NCBI GenBank assembly: GCA_021323395.1
Contig: JAJONL010000017.1
Span: forward strand, 1-32,423
Direction: 5' to 3'
Origin: Nitrospira sp.
GTDB taxonomy: Bacteria; Nitrospirota; Nitrospiria; Nitrospirales; Nitrospiraceae
DNA: 32,423 nucleotides
Shown: piece by piece, positions 31,603-32,423 of the stretch
Position numbering within the stretch: position 1 is the stretch's first letter
Layout of the letters: each line of letters opens with the position of its first letter
The notes under the pieces: generated by a model
What the model was told of the DNA's origin: nothing
Seen by the model: the letters and a program-made list of their open reading frames with translations, nothing else
The model's database searches: none
Made by a program: the position numbers and the translations under genes

Positions 31603-32423
31603 AGGTGGTTTCGTGGATTGAAAGCGTCCGATGAATTATTCTCAGCGCAACATCAGGAGTGGCTGTGTCGAACAGACCTGTCACACTGAGATGCCGGAGG
31701 GCCGGATTGAGGATCAGTATGTGTCCATGTCGATAGCGGCTGAGTTCTGCGACGACCTCCGCCAACGGTTTGTTTTGGAAGATCAGCTTGCCGCACTGCC
31801 AAGCGGTTTGCATTCCAAGATCGACTCGGCGCGCCCCCCTCAATCCCTGCGCGGGCGCAAACAGGGCTTGTTCGCCCTCATGCACGATTAGGGGAACGTT
31901 TTCGGCAGAAGGAGAGAGAGTCACTTGGACGCTGTGCTCCATGACTGTCACGGTCGTCGTGTCCTGATGATGGCGAACTGAAAACGCCGTGCCGAGCGCG
32001 CGGGCGTTCAGCTGTCTTCGGCCATCCGAAAAGGCAACGTTCACCGCAGTGTCGGTGTTCAATTGGATTGTATTGCCATCCTCAAGCGCTACCGTGCGTT
32101 GCTCACCCACACCAGTGTGATAGTCGGCAGTCGCCACGCTGATCCATTCCCTCACTGGTTCCATCAAAGAGGCGCCGATGAACAAAAGAAGACAGGCCGC
32201 AATGATCCAGGTGTTCCTGCCTGGTTCCTGTTGGAGACGATCGTCTGTATGGGAAGAAGAATGGGAGCGCACGTGGCCGACATCTTGCCAGAGCAGTTCC
32301 GCGTCTCGATAGGCACGTGCATGTGCGGGAGTTTGCGTGCGCCATGCGTCGCACTCTGCCCGCATGGCATCTGAGATGGCGCCGGAATGGATTCGTATCA
32401 TCCATTCCAGTGCTTCATCACGG
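31574..32423 (-). CDS. FecR-type anti-sigma/signal transducer, 5'-partial, with internal deletion
   Basis: FecR proteins sit in the inner membrane and pass signals from TonB-dependent receptors to FecI-type sigma factors. The frame is open to the window edge (RDEALEWM precedes the first internal ATG), so the start lies outside. Visible parts: the N-terminal cytoplasmic domain ending AHARAYRDAELLWQDVG, a transmembrane helix IIAACLLLFIGASLM, and the FecR domain with GEQRTVALEDGNTIQLNTDT, VAFSDGRRQLN and ALGTAFSVR. Between SDGRRQLN and ARALGTAF, the usual segment of about 25 residues (the G-E-A-x-F-x-V and D-P-x-R-P-F blocks) is absent, with the frame intact. The C-terminal secretin/TonB short-like domain follows (FQNKPLAEVVAELSRYRHG, LRHLSVTGLFD). 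The sigma factor is expected beyond the right edge. No receptor gene follows. Confidence 0.85.
   Translation of the reverse strand, partial: RDEALEWMIRIHSGAISDAMRAECDAWRTQTPAHARAYRDAELLWQDVGHVRSHSSSHTDDRLQQEPGRNTWIIAACLLLFIGASLMEPVREWISVATADYHTGVGEQRTVALEDGNTIQLNTDTAVNVAFSDGRRQLNARALGTAFSVRHHQDTTTVTVMEHSVQVTLSPSAENVPLIVHEGEQALFAPAQGLRGARRVDLGMQTAWQCGKLIFQNKPLAEVVAELSRYRHGHILILNPALRHLSVTGLFDTATPDVALRIIHRTLSIHETTFTPYMVLLH

Noticed and set aside
1-32423. CRISPR array, rRNA or complete tRNA gene
   Set aside because: No regularly spaced repeats and no rRNA-like sequence seen; the only tRNA-like sequence lacks its 5' half.

Overview
The window looks like chromosomal DNA of a Nitrospira-type bacterium (Nitrospirota). 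This is inferred from moderately high GC, small lineage-restricted PilZ-type proteins, MEDS-domain proteins and the overall gene style. No rRNA or other taxonomic marker is present, so the assignment is an inference.

Region 1 (1-10.35 kb) is an accessory region full of decayed genes. It holds the 3' part of a frameshifted IS481-type transposase, an orphan receiver protein, a phage virion gene broken by several lesions, a staphylococcal-nuclease-type relic, and three copies or fragments of a small protein family with a P-G-W-Y-W motif. A lipoprotein with a CsgG-like core follows. Next comes a minus-strand run of small genes (9.46 down to 5.6 kb): three PilZ-type proteins, a small membrane protein, a short lipoprotein, a protein paralogous to the one at 4.5 kb, and a double AP2-domain protein frameshifted in a G-run. 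The region ends near the 3' half of a tRNA-Thr-like sequence, which could be an old integration site.

Region 2 (10.7-16.1 kb) is a signalling block. Two tandem PilZ proteins converge on a three-gene operon of sensor kinase, lipoprotein and sigma-54 activator. Gene order and sequence match the enterobacterial glrK-qseG-glrR operon. The activator carries GAFTSA in place of the canonical GAFTGA loop. A polytopic membrane protein lies upstream.

Region 3 (16.3-27 kb) is core-like: clpB, a small hypothetical gene, a yifB/comM-type AAA+ gene coupled to a small membrane protein, a secreted protein, a stand-alone Lrp/AsnC ligand-binding domain, a Gfo/Idh/MocA oxidoreductase, a dienelactone-hydrolase-like protein lacking its nucleophile, a second secreted protein, a DUF423 membrane protein, and two zinc-motif proteins.

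Region 4 (27.2-32.4 kb) is accessory again: two adjacent MEDS-domain proteins, an IS3-family element with an internal deletion in orfA and a frameshift in orfB, a Com-like zinc-finger protein, and the 3' part of a FecR-type anti-sigma regulator with an internal deletion.

The most interesting themes are the concentration of five PilZ-type proteins (two canonical, one near-canonical, two with degraded ligand motifs) around a GlrK/QseG/GlrR-like system, and sequence links between the two blocks, such as the shared coiled-coil tail of the two lipoproteins. Whether they form one functional system is a hypothesis.
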